Part shown: one piece after another, positions 17,622 to 26,488 of the stretch | Layout of the letters: the number at the start of each line of letters is the position of its first letter | Position numbering within the stretch: the stretch's first letter is position 1 | Source: JAWXBM01 sp034440115 | Lineage (GTDB): Bacteria; Pseudomonadota; Gammaproteobacteria; Xanthomonadales; SZUA-36 | NCBI GenBank assembly: GCA_034440115.1 | Contig: JAWXBM010000018.1 | Span: 1 to 64,000 of the forward strand | Direction: 5' to 3' | Length of the DNA: 64,000 bases | Made by a program: the position numbers and the translations under genes | Notes under the pieces: generated by a model | Database searches by the model: none | Seen by the model: only the letters and a program-made list of their open reading frames with translations | What the model was told of the DNA's origin: nothing

Positions 17622-17960
17622 ATGAAACTGATCGTTGCAATAATCAAACCTTTCAAACTGGACGATGTGCGTGATGCCATTGCCGAAGCTGGAATCCAGG
17701 GCATGACAGTGACCGAAGTGCGGGGTTTTGGGCGGCAGAAAGGCCATACCGAATTGTACCGTGGCGCGGAATACGTGGTGGATTTCCTGCCCAAGTTGAA
17801 ACTGGAAGTGGCGGTTCCGGACGATCGTGTGGACGCAGTCGTTGAGGCGATCGCCGGTGCCGCCGCTTCCGGGCGTATTGGTGACGGCAAAATCTTTGTG
17901 CAACCGCTAGAGCGGGCGATGCGCATTCGTACCGGAGAAGAAGGGGACGAAGCACTTTAG
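17622..17960 (+). CDS. glnK: P-II nitrogen regulatory protein GlnK/GlnB
   Basis: Trimeric P-II signalling protein that senses 2-oxoglutarate and ATP/ADP and, through uridylylation, controls nitrogen metabolism and ammonium uptake (family knowledge). The 112-residue sequence has the T-loop GFGRQKGHTELYRGAEYVVD with the uridylylation site Tyr51. The B-loop region TGRIGDGKIF appears here as ASGRIGDGKIFVQPLERAMR. Divergent placement from ubiK favours glnK, but the usual downstream amtB is absent, so glnB is possible. I could not find a clear sigma-54 promoter in the 102-bp gap. Confidence 0.93.
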   Translation: MKLIVAIIKPFKLDDVRDAIAEAGIQGMTVTEVRGFGRQKGHTELYRGAEYVVDFLPKLKLEVAVPDDRVDAVVEAIAGAAASGRIGDGKIFVQPLERAMRIRTGEEGDEAL

Positions 17961-18116
17961 TCGCCTAAAAAGGTCGCTGGCGATGCAATGAAATTGAGGG
18001 CCGGTTGCACCAAAGTATCAATTTAATCGATCAAGCGTGTGCGCTGCACGACTAAGCGTGAAACATTTTGCTCGTTGGTAGCGTCTATTGCATGTATCAG
18101 GTTTATTTTTGGGCAT

Positions 18117-19295
18117 ATGACTGAAAAACACTCATTCCTGTCAGCAACGTTAGGCGAACTGACCCGGCGCAAGGTATTAAGCACCATGGGCGCCTATGCC
18201 GTGGCCGTGTTTGTAGTGCTGCAGTTGATGGATGCCGGAGTCGAGCCGTTGCGCCTGCCGGACTGGTTGCCCACCCTGGTTGTTATCGCTTTAATTCTTG
18301 GGTTCCCAGTTGTGTTCCTGCTGGCTGGGCAATTCGAATTGACCGCGGCCGGTATCAAGAAAGCCAGTCCCGCTGGATTACTCAGCCGACGACAATCGGT
18401 GGCCTTATTTGGCTCCATGCTGATGGTTACTTTTGGCCTGGGCTGTGGCTTTTACATTTACTATTCCGGTCTTTTCGCAGTTGAAACCCCAACCACGGTG
18501 ATTGACCAGGCAGCCGCTGCGCGCCAGTTTTCAGCACCCGCCAAATCGATTGCGGTGCTTCCTTTCACGGACTTGTCCGCCAACGGCGACCAGGCCTATT
18601 TTTCCGACGGGGTCGCCGAGGAAATACTCAACCTGTTGGCTCAGGTCAAAGGCCTGCACGTCGCGGCGCGCACGTCTTCTTTCGCCTTTCGTGATGAGCA
18701 ACACAATATTCGTGAGATTGGCCAGTTGCTGAATGTCAGAACTGTTCTGGAAGGCAGTATTCGCACTTCCGGCAACCGCATTCGATTGACCGTACAGTTG
18801 ATCAATGTCGAGGACGGTTACCATATCTGGTCAAAATCCTTTGATCGGGAAATTGACGACCTGTTTGCCATTCAGGACGAGATCGCCAGCGATATTGCCG
18901 CGGCGTTGGGGGATTCCTTTGCTGGCCTGATGAAACCATCTGGCGGTAATACCGACAGTCTGGCTGCGGCCAATGCCTACCACGCCGGTCGTTTGCACTG
19001 GTGGCGCCGCACAACTGCAGAGTTACAACAGGCGCGCCTCAACGGCGTAAACGATGCCGATATTTTCTATTCCGAGGCAGGTCTCAAGGCCTTGCAGGGT
19101 CAATACCAGGAAGCTGTGGCCAAGTTGCAACAGGCCTATGATCGGGGCTTCCGTGAAGACTGGATGCTGACCATGGATTGGCGTCTTGCGCCCCTGCGGG
19201 GTCAAGTGAAATTTGTCGAGCACAAATCGCGTATTGGGCATGACATTGAGCGCAGCAAGGCCGAAATTCGCAGCACATCAATGGCAATGCTCTGA
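18117..19295 (+). CDS. Membrane protein with FlgO/TolB-like domain, shortened TPR region
   Basis: A 392-residue protein with three predicted membrane helices (about 24-40, 53-72, 98-118). A FlgO/TolB-N type domain follows (SIAVLPFTDLSANGDQAYFS, then DGVAEEIL, HVAARTSSFAF, VRTVLEGSIRTSGNRIRLTV). Relatives carry an N-terminal HTH or cyclase domain and a long TPR array. Here no HTH is present. The TPR part is cut from AANAYHAGRLHWWRRTTAEL straight to a last repeat and the usual ending RLAPLRGQVKF. That suggests internal deletion of TPRs. The ATG at 18117 sets the start before MTEKHSFLSATL; a GTG/ATG further up is less likely. The next gene follows 6 nt later. Confidence 0.75.
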   Translation: MTEKHSFLSATLGELTRRKVLSTMGAYAVAVFVVLQLMDAGVEPLRLPDWLPTLVVIALILGFPVVFLLAGQFELTAAGIKKASPAGLLSRRQSVALFGSMLMVTFGLGCGFYIYYSGLFAVETPTTVIDQAAAARQFSAPAKSIAVLPFTDLSANGDQAYFSDGVAEEILNLLAQVKGLHVAARTSSFAFRDEQHNIREIGQLLNVRTVLEGSIRTSGNRIRLTVQLINVEDGYHIWSKSFDREIDDLFAIQDEIASDIAAALGDSFAGLMKPSGGNTDSLAAANAYHAGRLHWWRRTTAELQQARLNGVNDADIFYSEAGLKALQGQYQEAVAKLQQAYDRGFREDWMLTMDWRLAPLRGQVKFVEHKSRIGHDIERSKAEIRSTSMAML

Positions 19296-19301
19296 CGCAC
19301 T

Positions 19302-19775
19302 GTGCCCAGCATTCCTCAACAAGTCCGGAACAATGCGGTGGCGCTCCTCAGCCTGGTTATCGCGCTCAGCGCTCTGGGTTACAACTCCTGGCGCAATGAA
19401 AAAATTGAAGATCAACGCAATATCCGCAGCGCAGCGTTTCGAGTGCTGGAAACCCTGGGCGAATTGCGCGAAATCGTTGATGAACGTTATTACTACCTGC
19501 CCTTTCGCCAGGACATGAACATGGAGTCTTCCCTGCGATTACGTGGTTATGGCCGCGCTGCACTGACGCGTGATCTGATGCTGTTGATGCCGTCGCCGGC
19601 ACCAGCCAGTGGTCAGAAATTGCATGCCAGTTGGGTTGAGCATTTCAATCGACTGAATGAACTGGATAAAAAAGGTAGTCACAGCGAGCAGGCAAAAGCA
19701 GCAGAGCAGGCCATAGGCACTGTGCTCGAAGAATCGCGTCAGGTGGTGTTACAGGTTATTCGGGAGCTGGATTGA
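19302..19775 (+). CDS. Membrane-anchored hypothetical protein
   Basis: I do not recognise a family. The 157-residue product has one N-terminal hydrophobic segment (AVALLSLVIALSALGYNSW, about 12-30). A helical, charged soluble domain follows with no cysteines and a likely coiled-coil end (AKAAEQAIGTVLEESRQVVL). The start is the GTG at 19302, 6 nt after the stop of the FlgO/TolB-like gene, so the two are almost certainly co-transcribed. It converges on recG with 20 nt between. A structural partner of the upstream membrane protein is plausible but unproven. Confidence 0.7.
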   Translation: MPSIPQQVRNNAVALLSLVIALSALGYNSWRNEKIEDQRNIRSAAFRVLETLGELREIVDERYYYLPFRQDMNMESSLRLRGYGRAALTRDLMLLMPSPAPASGQKLHASWVEHFNRLNELDKKGSHSEQAKAAEQAIGTVLEESRQVVLQVIRELD

Positions 19776-19795
19776 TTTCGTTTGAGTAGCGACAT

Positions 19796-21898
19796 TCAAA
19801 CACCGGCAAAGCGCGTTGCATCACCTATCCAGCGCTGCACTAGTTTTCTGGCTTGAGCTGGATTTTCTTCCAGTAAGCGACTGGCTACTGCGGGGATTCG
19901 CTCTAATAATTCCTGGTCACGTGCCAGATCGGCCACGCGGAATTGCATCATGCCGGTCTGCCGGGTGCCGAGTACCTCACCAGGGCCGCGCAGTTCCAGG
20001 TCCTTCTCAGCGATGCGAAAACCATCAGAGGTTTCACGCAGGATGTTCAGGCGTTCCCTGGCCATGATTCCGGCGCCAGGATCGTACAGCAGCACGCAGG
20101 ATGATTGCATATTGCCTCGGCCTACACGGCCACGCAGTTGGTGCAATTGCGCCAGGCCCAGGCGTTCGGCGTTTTCAATGATCATCAAAGATGCATTGGG
20201 CACATCCACGCCTACTTCGATGACGGTAGTGGCCACCAGTAACTGGACCTCGCCAGCTTTGAATGCCTGCATCACGGCCTGCTTCTCAGCCGGTTTCAAA
20301 CGCCCATGGACCAATCCGATGTGGATGCCGGGCAGGGCCAGTTTCAGTTCGCTGGCCACGTCTTCGGCAGCCTGTGCCTCGATCACATCGGATTCTTCAA
20401 TCAGCGTACAAACCCAGTAAATCTGCCGGCCATCCTGGCAGGCGGATGCAACCCGCTGAATCACCTCCTGGCGCCGCTCATTGGAAACCGTGACGGTCTG
20501 CACCGGCTGACGGCCCGGTGGCAATTCATCAATCACCGAAGTGTCCAGGCCGGCATAGGCCGTCATGGCCAGAGTCCGTGGTATGGGGGTGGCCGTCATG
20601 ATCAGTTGATGGGCATGCAAGGAAGCTTCCGTAGCCTTGTCCAACAGGGCCAGTCGTTGGTGCACGCCAAAACGGTGTTGTTCATCGACAATGGCCAAGC
20701 CCAGTTGCTGGTACTCAACGCCTGCTTGCATCAATGCATGAGTGCCGATCACCAGTGGAGCGCCGCTGGAAATTTCGTCCAGCACTTTCTGCCGCGCCTT
20801 GCCTTTGACCTTGCCGCTCAGCCACACCGGTTCAATTTTTAGCGGTGCCAGCCAGTGGCTGAAACTTTGCAGATGTTGTTCGGCCAGCAATTCGGTTGGC
20901 GACATGATGGCCACCTGGTAGCCGCCGCCGATAGCGCGTAATGCTGCCATAGCCGCAACTACGGTTTTGCCCGACCCTACATCGCCCTGCAGTAATCGAT
21001 GCATGGGATGTTGTTTCGTCAGATCAGCGTGAATCTCAGTGATCACCCTTTGTTGTGCCGCGGTCAAGCGGAAGGGCAGTGATTGCAGGAAATCGGCTTC
21101 CAACGGACTGGATTTTTCGAAAGGCGGAGCTGACAGTTGCTTTTCAAAGCGATGCAAGGACTGCATGCTGAGGTTATGCGCCAGCAATTCTTCCAGCGCC
21201 AGGCGCTGCTGTGCCGGGTGGCGCCGCTCTACCAGCGCTGCAACGTCGGCACCCAAAGGTGGTCGGTGAATATAGGGGATGGCAGCTTGCAAGGTGGGCA
21301 ACTTAAGGTTGCGCATCAAATCAGCAGGCAACAATTCTTCCAGTTCCAGTTTTTTTTGCTGCAGTAATTTCAACGCCTGTTCCGTGAGCTTCAACCAACT
21401 GGCCTGTGCCAGCCCTTCAGTAGACGGATAAACCGGCGTCAACCGATCGGCAACCGCCTCATCGACGCCTGCTACGAGTTTTTTGTAGCTGGGATGAACC
21501 ATTTCCAGGCCACGTGCCCCACCACGCGCTTCGCCATAGCAGCGCAAGCGACTGCCAAGGCTCATCTGGGTTTTTTGCGAGTTGCGAAAATGAAAGAACC
21601 GCAGGGTTAACCTGCCGGTGCCGTCGAATAAGGAAACCACCAGCATGGGCCGGCGGCCACGAACAATGGCGACGTGTTCAACCTCACCTTCAACTTGTGT
21701 GCTGGCGCCCGGATACAGACTGCCAATCGGCATAATCCGAGTGCGATCTTCGTAGCGAAAGGGCAGGTGGAACAGTAAATCCTGCACCTGATGGATGCCG
21801 AATTTGGCCAGGCTGGCCTGGACGCCCGGGCCAACACCGCGCAATTGTGTAAGATCGCTGGTTGTTGGCGTCGAGGCTTTGGTTTTGCTGTGGCTCAA
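19796..21898 (-). CDS. recG: ATP-dependent DNA helicase RecG
   Basis: Superfamily 2 branch-migration helicase acting on stalled forks and recombination intermediates. The 700-residue protein has the wedge/OB region (LRGVGPGVQASLAKFGIHQV, LLFHLPFRYEDRT), Walker A LLQGDVGSGKTVVAAM, the DEQH box IVDEQHRFGVHQR, the TATPIPRTLAMT motif III and the RGRVGRG motif VI. The only workable start before the conserved N-terminus is a TTG at 21898, with a weak ribosome site. It is the last gene of the yicC-gmk-rpoZ-spoT-ridA-recG run; ridA ends 19 nt upstream. Confidence 0.96.
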   Translation of the reverse strand: MSHSKTKASTPTTSDLTQLRGVGPGVQASLAKFGIHQVQDLLFHLPFRYEDRTRIMPIGSLYPGASTQVEGEVEHVAIVRGRRPMLVVSLFDGTGRLTLRFFHFRNSQKTQMSLGSRLRCYGEARGGARGLEMVHPSYKKLVAGVDEAVADRLTPVYPSTEGLAQASWLKLTEQALKLLQQKKLELEELLPADLMRNLKLPTLQAAIPYIHRPPLGADVAALVERRHPAQQRLALEELLAHNLSMQSLHRFEKQLSAPPFEKSSPLEADFLQSLPFRLTAAQQRVITEIHADLTKQHPMHRLLQGDVGSGKTVVAAMAALRAIGGGYQVAIMSPTELLAEQHLQSFSHWLAPLKIEPVWLSGKVKGKARQKVLDEISSGAPLVIGTHALMQAGVEYQQLGLAIVDEQHRFGVHQRLALLDKATEASLHAHQLIMTATPIPRTLAMTAYAGLDTSVIDELPPGRQPVQTVTVSNERRQEVIQRVASACQDGRQIYWVCTLIEESDVIEAQAAEDVASELKLALPGIHIGLVHGRLKPAEKQAVMQAFKAGEVQLLVATTVIEVGVDVPNASLMIIENAERLGLAQLHQLRGRVGRGNMQSSCVLLYDPGAGIMARERLNILRETSDGFRIAEKDLELRGPGEVLGTRQTGMMQFRVADLARDQELLERIPAVASRLLEENPAQARKLVQRWIGDATRFAGV

Positions 21899-21917
21899 GC
21901 CAGGACCCTGCTTGGGC

Positions 21918-22298
21918 TCAAAGGCCTAGAATGGCATCCATTTCAACCTGAGCGCCCATGGGCAGGGCAGCTACACCAACTGCAGCGCGCGCCGGGTAGG
22001 GCTTAGCAAAATACTGTGCCATGACCGAGTTCACATGGGGGAAATTGCCCATATCAATAAGGAACACGTTCAGTTTCAGAATTTGATCCAACGAACCACC
22101 GGCAGCCTCACATACGGCCTGCAGGTTTTTGAACACCCGGTGGATCTGCGCTTCGATATCGCCTTCAACCAATTTCATGCTGGCTGGATCAAGCGGAGTC
22201 TGGCCGGACAGGTAAACCACGTCGCCATGGCGGGTGGCTTGAGAGTAGGTGCCTATGGCTGCTGGCGCGTGGCTTGTTGCGATGATTTGCTTGCTCAT
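21918..22298 (-). CDS. ridA: Rid family enamine/imine deaminase
   Basis: Hydrolyses reactive enamine/imine intermediates made by PLP enzymes such as threonine dehydratase (family knowledge). The 126-residue product has the Rid pattern SHAPAAIGTYSQATRHGDVV, YLSGQTPLDP, the Arg/Cys region CEAAGGSLDQILKLNVFL and the C-terminal YPARAAVGVAALPMGAQVEM with the substrate-binding Arg. I chose the ATG at 22298 (MSKQIIATSHAP); a frame extension upstream overlaps spoT and is unlikely. Placement between spoT and recG matches Pseudomonas order. A Ser/Thr dehydratase that could generate its substrate is at 46447. Confidence 0.95.
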   Translation of the reverse strand: MSKQIIATSHAPAAIGTYSQATRHGDVVYLSGQTPLDPASMKLVEGDIEAQIHRVFKNLQAVCEAAGGSLDQILKLNVFLIDMGNFPHVNSVMAQYFAKPYPARAAVGVAALPMGAQVEMDAILGL

Positions 22299-22326
22299 AT
22301 TGGGCTGCTTCCTGATGGTGTGGATT

Positions 22327-24465
22327 TCATGGACTTGACATGCGAATAACACGAATGACTTTGCTGTTGCGTCGCAGGCGGCGTAAAACGCGCGCCATGT
22401 GATCGCGGTTGTCCACGCTGACGTTGAACAACATGGTGGCTGTTTCCGGGTTGCTTTCCGTCATGGTGATCCTTTCGATATTGGCACCTGCCTCAGCAAA
22501 GCTCATGGAGATGCTGGCCAGTACGCCAGGCACATTATGCACCAGGGCCTTTAATGCCACCGGGAAAGTACCCTCTGTAATCGAGGCCCAGACCATGTCC
22601 ACACAGCGATCCGGATGCTTGCGGAATTCCTTGGTGTTGGCGCAGGACAAGCGATGCACCACCAAACCCTTGTCAGCGGAAACATAGGCCATAATGCGGT
22701 CGCCTGGCACCGGCAAACAGCAGGCGCCAAAGCTGACTGCGCTGCCTTCCGAGCCGGCGATGACCAAAGCTTCATCTTCACCGGTTGAGCTGTTGAGCAA
22801 ATGCGATTCCGGCGACAGTTTAGCCGCGACTATGTTGGCCAGCGTGGTGCCTAAAGCCAGATCACGGAATACGTCTTCCTGCTGGGCCAGGTGGTTTTCC
22901 TTGAGAAACTGGTCCCACTGCGCCTGGCTGATATCGTCCAGCGAACTGCCACGGGCATTGAGGGCTTTTTCCAGCAAACGCAAACCCAGCCCTACGGTGT
23001 CGGAGTGTTGCAGGCTTTTCAAATAGGACCTGATGGATGTGCGCGCTCGGGCAGTCGACACAAATCCCAGCCACTCTGGCCTGGGCAACACTTCTGGATT
23101 GGTGAGAATTTTGACCGTTTGCCCGTTGGCTAAACGCGTTGACAGCGGCACTTCTTCATTATCGACCAGTGCAGTTTCCGTGTGGTTGCCCACATCGGTA
23201 TGGATGGCATAAGCAAAGTCCAGCGCCGTGGCGTTTCTGCCCAGGTCGATGATTTTGCCCTTGGGGGTAAACACAAAAATCTGGTCCGGGAACAGGTCGG
23301 ATTTGGCGCTTTCCAGAAATTCCATGGAATCGCCCACATGCCGCTGCACATCAATCAGTTGCATCAGCCACTCGCGGGCGCGCACCTGTGCGCTGGCTTC
23401 ACTGCCGGCCGGGCTGTTCTTGTACTGCCAGTGTGCTGCTGCACCCTTCACCGCCACCAAGTCCATTTCTTCGGTGCGAATCTGGATTTCTACCGGCAGG
23501 CCATAAGGGCTGTTCAGCACCGTGTGTAAAGACTGGTAGCCATTGGCCTTGGGCAGGGCAATGAAGTCTTTGAACTTGCCTGGCTTGGGTGGGTAGAGGC
23601 TGTGTGCTGCGCCTAATGCCGCATAACAATGCGGTTCAGTCTGGGTAATGATGCGAAAAGCATAAAAGTCGGTTACGTCTGAAAAAGGCAGATCCTTGAC
23701 CAGCATCTTGCGGTAGATGCTGTAGGGTGTTTTCTGGCGCCCGGAAATACGGCAGGGCACAGCAGCATCATTCATGCGCTTTTTCAGTGCATTGTTGATG
23801 TTTTCAACGATCTCCTTGCGGTGGCCGGTCATCTGGTCCAGGTGCTCGTTGATGGTGCGGTAACGCCAGGGGTAGAGATTCGAAAAGCCCAGGTCTTCCA
23901 GTTCAGACTTTATGTTGTTCATGCCCAGCCGGTCGGCGATGGGGGCATAGATTTGCAGGGTTTCGCGGGCAATCCGACGGCGCGATTCGTAGGACATATT
24001 GTCCAGCGTGCGCATGTTGTGCACGCGATCGGCCAGCTTGATAAAAATCACCCGCAGGTCGCGCGACATGGCCAGCATCAGTTTGCGGAAACTTTCTGCA
24101 TCCGCCTCGCCGCGGGTGCGAAACTTCATCTTGTCCAGCTTGGTAACACCGTCCACCAGTTGGGCGATTTCTTTGCCAAACTGTGTCTCGATTTCCGCCA
24201 TGGACAGCGGCGTATCTTCCAGTGTGTCGTGCAGGATCGCGGCGGTGATGCTTTCATGATCCATGCGCATCCCGGCGAGGATGTGAGCCACGGCCACGGG
24301 ATGCAGGATATAAGGCTCGCCACTGAGGCGTGTTTGTCCTTCATGGGCCTGCGCGCCTAATTCAAAGGCACGCAGTACCGTGGCAACTTTTTCTGGATCC
24401 AGATAGGTATTGAGCAGGTCCCGGAGCTTTAGGACAGGTTCAGGAAATCCATTGGCAACCGGCAT
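22327..24465 (-). CDS. spoT: Bifunctional (p)ppGpp synthetase/hydrolase SpoT
   Basis: Makes and degrades the stringent-response alarmone. The 712-residue protein has an HD hydrolase domain with His79-Asp80 in ILHDTLEDTP and KLADRVHNMRTL. The synthetase domain follows (SGRQKTPYSIYRKM, DVTDFYAFRII, KFKDFIALPKANGYQSLHT); its KFKD motif is of the basic bifunctional type rather than the acidic RelA type. Then come a TGS domain (DQIFVFTPKGKIIDLGRNAT) and a C-terminal ACT domain. Intact HD residues mean hydrolase activity should be retained. The ATG at 24465 is clear. It lies between rpoZ (26 nt) and ridA (28 nt) in the operon. Confidence 0.97.
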   Translation of the reverse strand: MPVANGFPEPVLKLRDLLNTYLDPEKVATVLRAFELGAQAHEGQTRLSGEPYILHPVAVAHILAGMRMDHESITAAILHDTLEDTPLSMAEIETQFGKEIAQLVDGVTKLDKMKFRTRGEADAESFRKLMLAMSRDLRVIFIKLADRVHNMRTLDNMSYESRRRIARETLQIYAPIADRLGMNNIKSELEDLGFSNLYPWRYRTINEHLDQMTGHRKEIVENINNALKKRMNDAAVPCRISGRQKTPYSIYRKMLVKDLPFSDVTDFYAFRIITQTEPHCYAALGAAHSLYPPKPGKFKDFIALPKANGYQSLHTVLNSPYGLPVEIQIRTEEMDLVAVKGAAAHWQYKNSPAGSEASAQVRAREWLMQLIDVQRHVGDSMEFLESAKSDLFPDQIFVFTPKGKIIDLGRNATALDFAYAIHTDVGNHTETALVDNEEVPLSTRLANGQTVKILTNPEVLPRPEWLGFVSTARARTSIRSYLKSLQHSDTVGLGLRLLEKALNARGSSLDDISQAQWDQFLKENHLAQQEDVFRDLALGTTLANIVAAKLSPESHLLNSSTGEDEALVIAGSEGSAVSFGACCLPVPGDRIMAYVSADKGLVVHRLSCANTKEFRKHPDRCVDMVWASITEGTFPVALKALVHNVPGVLASISMSFAEAGANIERITMTESNPETATMLFNVSVDNRDHMARVLRRLRRNSKVIRVIRMSSP

Positions 24466-24491
24466 GGTCTAGCTGATTTAAGCGTGGTGGA

Positions 24492-24752
24492 TCAGAAGGA
24501 GAAATCTTCATCCCCAGATTTATCGAATACTTCAGCGGCTTCAATTTCAGCCTGGATGAGATCAACAGTTTCCGGGTTAATCTTGCCGGTAGCCACTTCG
24601 CGCAGCGCCACAACAGTGGGTTTGTCATTAGATTCCTCAACCAGTGGGTCGGCACCATGGGCAATCTGACGAGCACGCTTGGTAGCGGTCAAAACCAGGT
24701 CAAAGCGGTTGGGAATGACTTTCAGACAGTCTTCTACGGTAATTCTTGCCAT
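24492..24752 (-). CDS. rpoZ: RNA polymerase omega subunit
   Basis: Small core RNA polymerase subunit that helps beta-prime assembly and forms part of a ppGpp-binding site in gammaproteobacteria (family knowledge). The 86-residue sequence MARITVEDCLKVIPNRFDLV, TKRARQI and KPTVVALREVATG is diagnostic. It sits immediately upstream of spoT, the usual arrangement that links the omega/ppGpp response genes. The start is the ATG at 24752. Confidence 0.97.
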   Translation of the reverse strand: MARITVEDCLKVIPNRFDLVLTATKRARQIAHGADPLVEESNDKPTVVALREVATGKINPETVDLIQAEIEAAEVFDKSGDEDFSF

Positions 24753-24800
24753 TACGATAATCCTTGGGGGTCAATAATTTTGACGAACGAACCTGACATT

Positions 24801-25448
24801 TTATGCATTTTCAAGCATTTGTGCCAGTATAGTTTCAGATCGTGATGCCTGATCAGGCCGCTGATGGCTGCCCGAGCGAATAATGGCGCGCAGATCCTGC
24901 AGCGCGGCCTCGAAATCGTCATTGACGATCAGGTAGTCGAATTCGCTGGCATGCGACAGCTCTGAGCGGGCTTTGTGCATACGCCGTTGTATGACTTCGG
25001 CGCTGTCCTGGCCGCGCAAGGACAAGCGCCGGTGCAGTTCTTCCAGCGAAGGCGGCAATATGAAAATGCTGCGGCAGGTCGGAAATGACTGGCGGATTTG
25101 TTCGGCACCTTGCCAGTCTATGTCCAGCATCACAGCAAAACCCCGGTCCATATGGCGCTGAACCTGCTCGCGGCCGGTGCCGTAGCAATGATCGTAGACT
25201 CTGGCATGTTCCAGAAAGGCATTCTTGGCCACCAACCGGGCAAACTCCTCGTTGCTGACAAAAAAGTAATGCTGGCCATTCACCTCGCCATTGCGCGCTG
25301 GGCGGGTGGTATGGGAAACCGACAGTCGTAATTGATCGTCCAGTCGCAGCAGCGCTGCGATCAGGCTGGTTTTACCCCCGCCGGATGGCGCGGCCACCAC
25401 ATACAGGTTTGCCGCTGGTGCTACTCGCTGTGCTTTTGCCTGGGTCAC
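24801..25448 (-). CDS. gmk: Guanylate kinase
   Basis: Phosphorylates GMP to GDP. The 215-residue protein has the P-loop VVAAPSGGGKTSLIAAL, the GMP-binding SVSHTTRPARNGEVNGQHYF and the DIDWQGAEQIRQ and IFILPPSLEEL blocks. The start is a GTG at 25448, 6 nt after the yicC stop, so translation may be coupled. It has a slightly extended N-terminus (TQAKAQRVAPAAN) before the P-loop. It belongs to the yicC-gmk-rpoZ-spoT-ridA-recG operon. Confidence 0.96.
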   Translation of the reverse strand: MTQAKAQRVAPAANLYVVAAPSGGGKTSLIAALLRLDDQLRLSVSHTTRPARNGEVNGQHYFFVSNEEFARLVAKNAFLEHARVYDHCYGTGREQVQRHMDRGFAVMLDIDWQGAEQIRQSFPTCRSIFILPPSLEELHRRLSLRGQDSAEVIQRRMHKARSELSHASEFDYLIVNDDFEAALQDLRAIIRSGSHQRPDQASRSETILAQMLENA

Positions 25449-25454
25449 AATAAG

Positions 25455-26324
25455 CTACTCAATGTTCTGTACTTGCTCGCGCATTTGTTCGATCAGAACC
25501 TTGAGTTCAACCGATGCCTGGGTAGAGCGGTTGTCGATGGACTTGGAACTGAGCGTATTGGATTCTCGGTTGAACTCCTGCATCAGGAAATCCAGCCTGC
25601 GACCCACCGGTTCATCCAGTTTCAACACCCGCCGCGATTCCGAGACGTGTGCATCCAGCCGATCCAGCTCTTCGTCGACGTCGATTTTCTGCACCAGGAA
25701 AGCCACCTCCTGTTCCAGCCGGCCTGGATCCAGCGGCTGTGGTAAATCAGCCAGGCGGGCTAGCAGCTTGTTTTTCAAGCCTTCTCGAATATCCGGCAAC
25801 CATTCCTTGACCTGCGCCACCAGCCCGGCCACATTGTCCAGGCGATCTACAATCGCACTTACCAGCTTTTCGCCTTCACGCCGGCGCGCATCTTTTAGTC
25901 CGGTAATCGCTTCAGACAATGATTCCAGGGCATCTTTTTGCAGTGACTCGCTATCCTGCGGACGCTCGGTAACCATGCCAGGCCAACGCAGCAGCGTATC
26001 AACGCTGGTTTCCTGCCGTGTGCCGCTGATTTCTCCCAGTTCTTTGTGCAAGGCCAGAATCTGTTTCGCCAATGCGGTATTAAGTACCAGATCGCCTTCG
26101 TTGCTGCTGTCGCCACGGGAAAAACGCAGCCCCACATCCACTTTGCCGCGGCCCAGTTGTGCGCCTAACAATTCGCGCATGACGGGCTCCATAGCGCGGA
26201 AATCTTCGGGCAGGCGCAAGCCAATTTCCAGATAGCGGTGGTTTACTGAGCGGATTTCCCAAGACAGGCGTCCGGCAGGCAATTGTCGTTCCACACTGGC
26301 AAAACCAGTCATGCTTTGGATCAT
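25455..26324 (-). CDS. yicC: YicC-family endoribonuclease
   Basis: Conserved bacterial protein (COG1561/YicC) recently linked to endoribonuclease activity and RNA decay. The 289-residue product starts MIQSMTGFASVERQL and has the typical EIRSVNHRYLEIGLRLPEDF. The C-terminal DUF1732 block is RRLDFLMQEFNRESNTLSSK. The ATG at 26324 has AGGA upstream; longer upstream reading has no support. It heads the operon running to recG and is divergent from rph, 164 nt away, the same divergent arrangement seen in Pseudomonas. Confidence 0.95.
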   Translation of the reverse strand: MIQSMTGFASVERQLPAGRLSWEIRSVNHRYLEIGLRLPEDFRAMEPVMRELLGAQLGRGKVDVGLRFSRGDSSNEGDLVLNTALAKQILALHKELGEISGTRQETSVDTLLRWPGMVTERPQDSESLQKDALESLSEAITGLKDARRREGEKLVSAIVDRLDNVAGLVAQVKEWLPDIREGLKNKLLARLADLPQPLDPGRLEQEVAFLVQKIDVDEELDRLDAHVSESRRVLKLDEPVGRRLDFLMQEFNRESNTLSSKSIDNRSTQASVELKVLIEQMREQVQNIE

Positions 26325-26488
26325 TTGGAGTCCTTTATCAATCTGAGGCTGCTTTAATTTCAACTGCGGTCTGGTAGGCCAGTCGCTAGCTTGGCACAAT
26401 GGTACCGGCAATTTGCCACCGCGTCAGCGCCAGCAACATGCCAGCGATGGGCGTTTGGCGACTCCCCGATCAATCAGCAAGGAACAAT

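Noticed and set aside
25462..26235. Long open frame (257 codons) on the plus strand antisense to yicC
   Set aside because: It is Ser/Arg-rich with no motif, and the reverse strand encodes a clear YicC; it is a codon-bias shadow.
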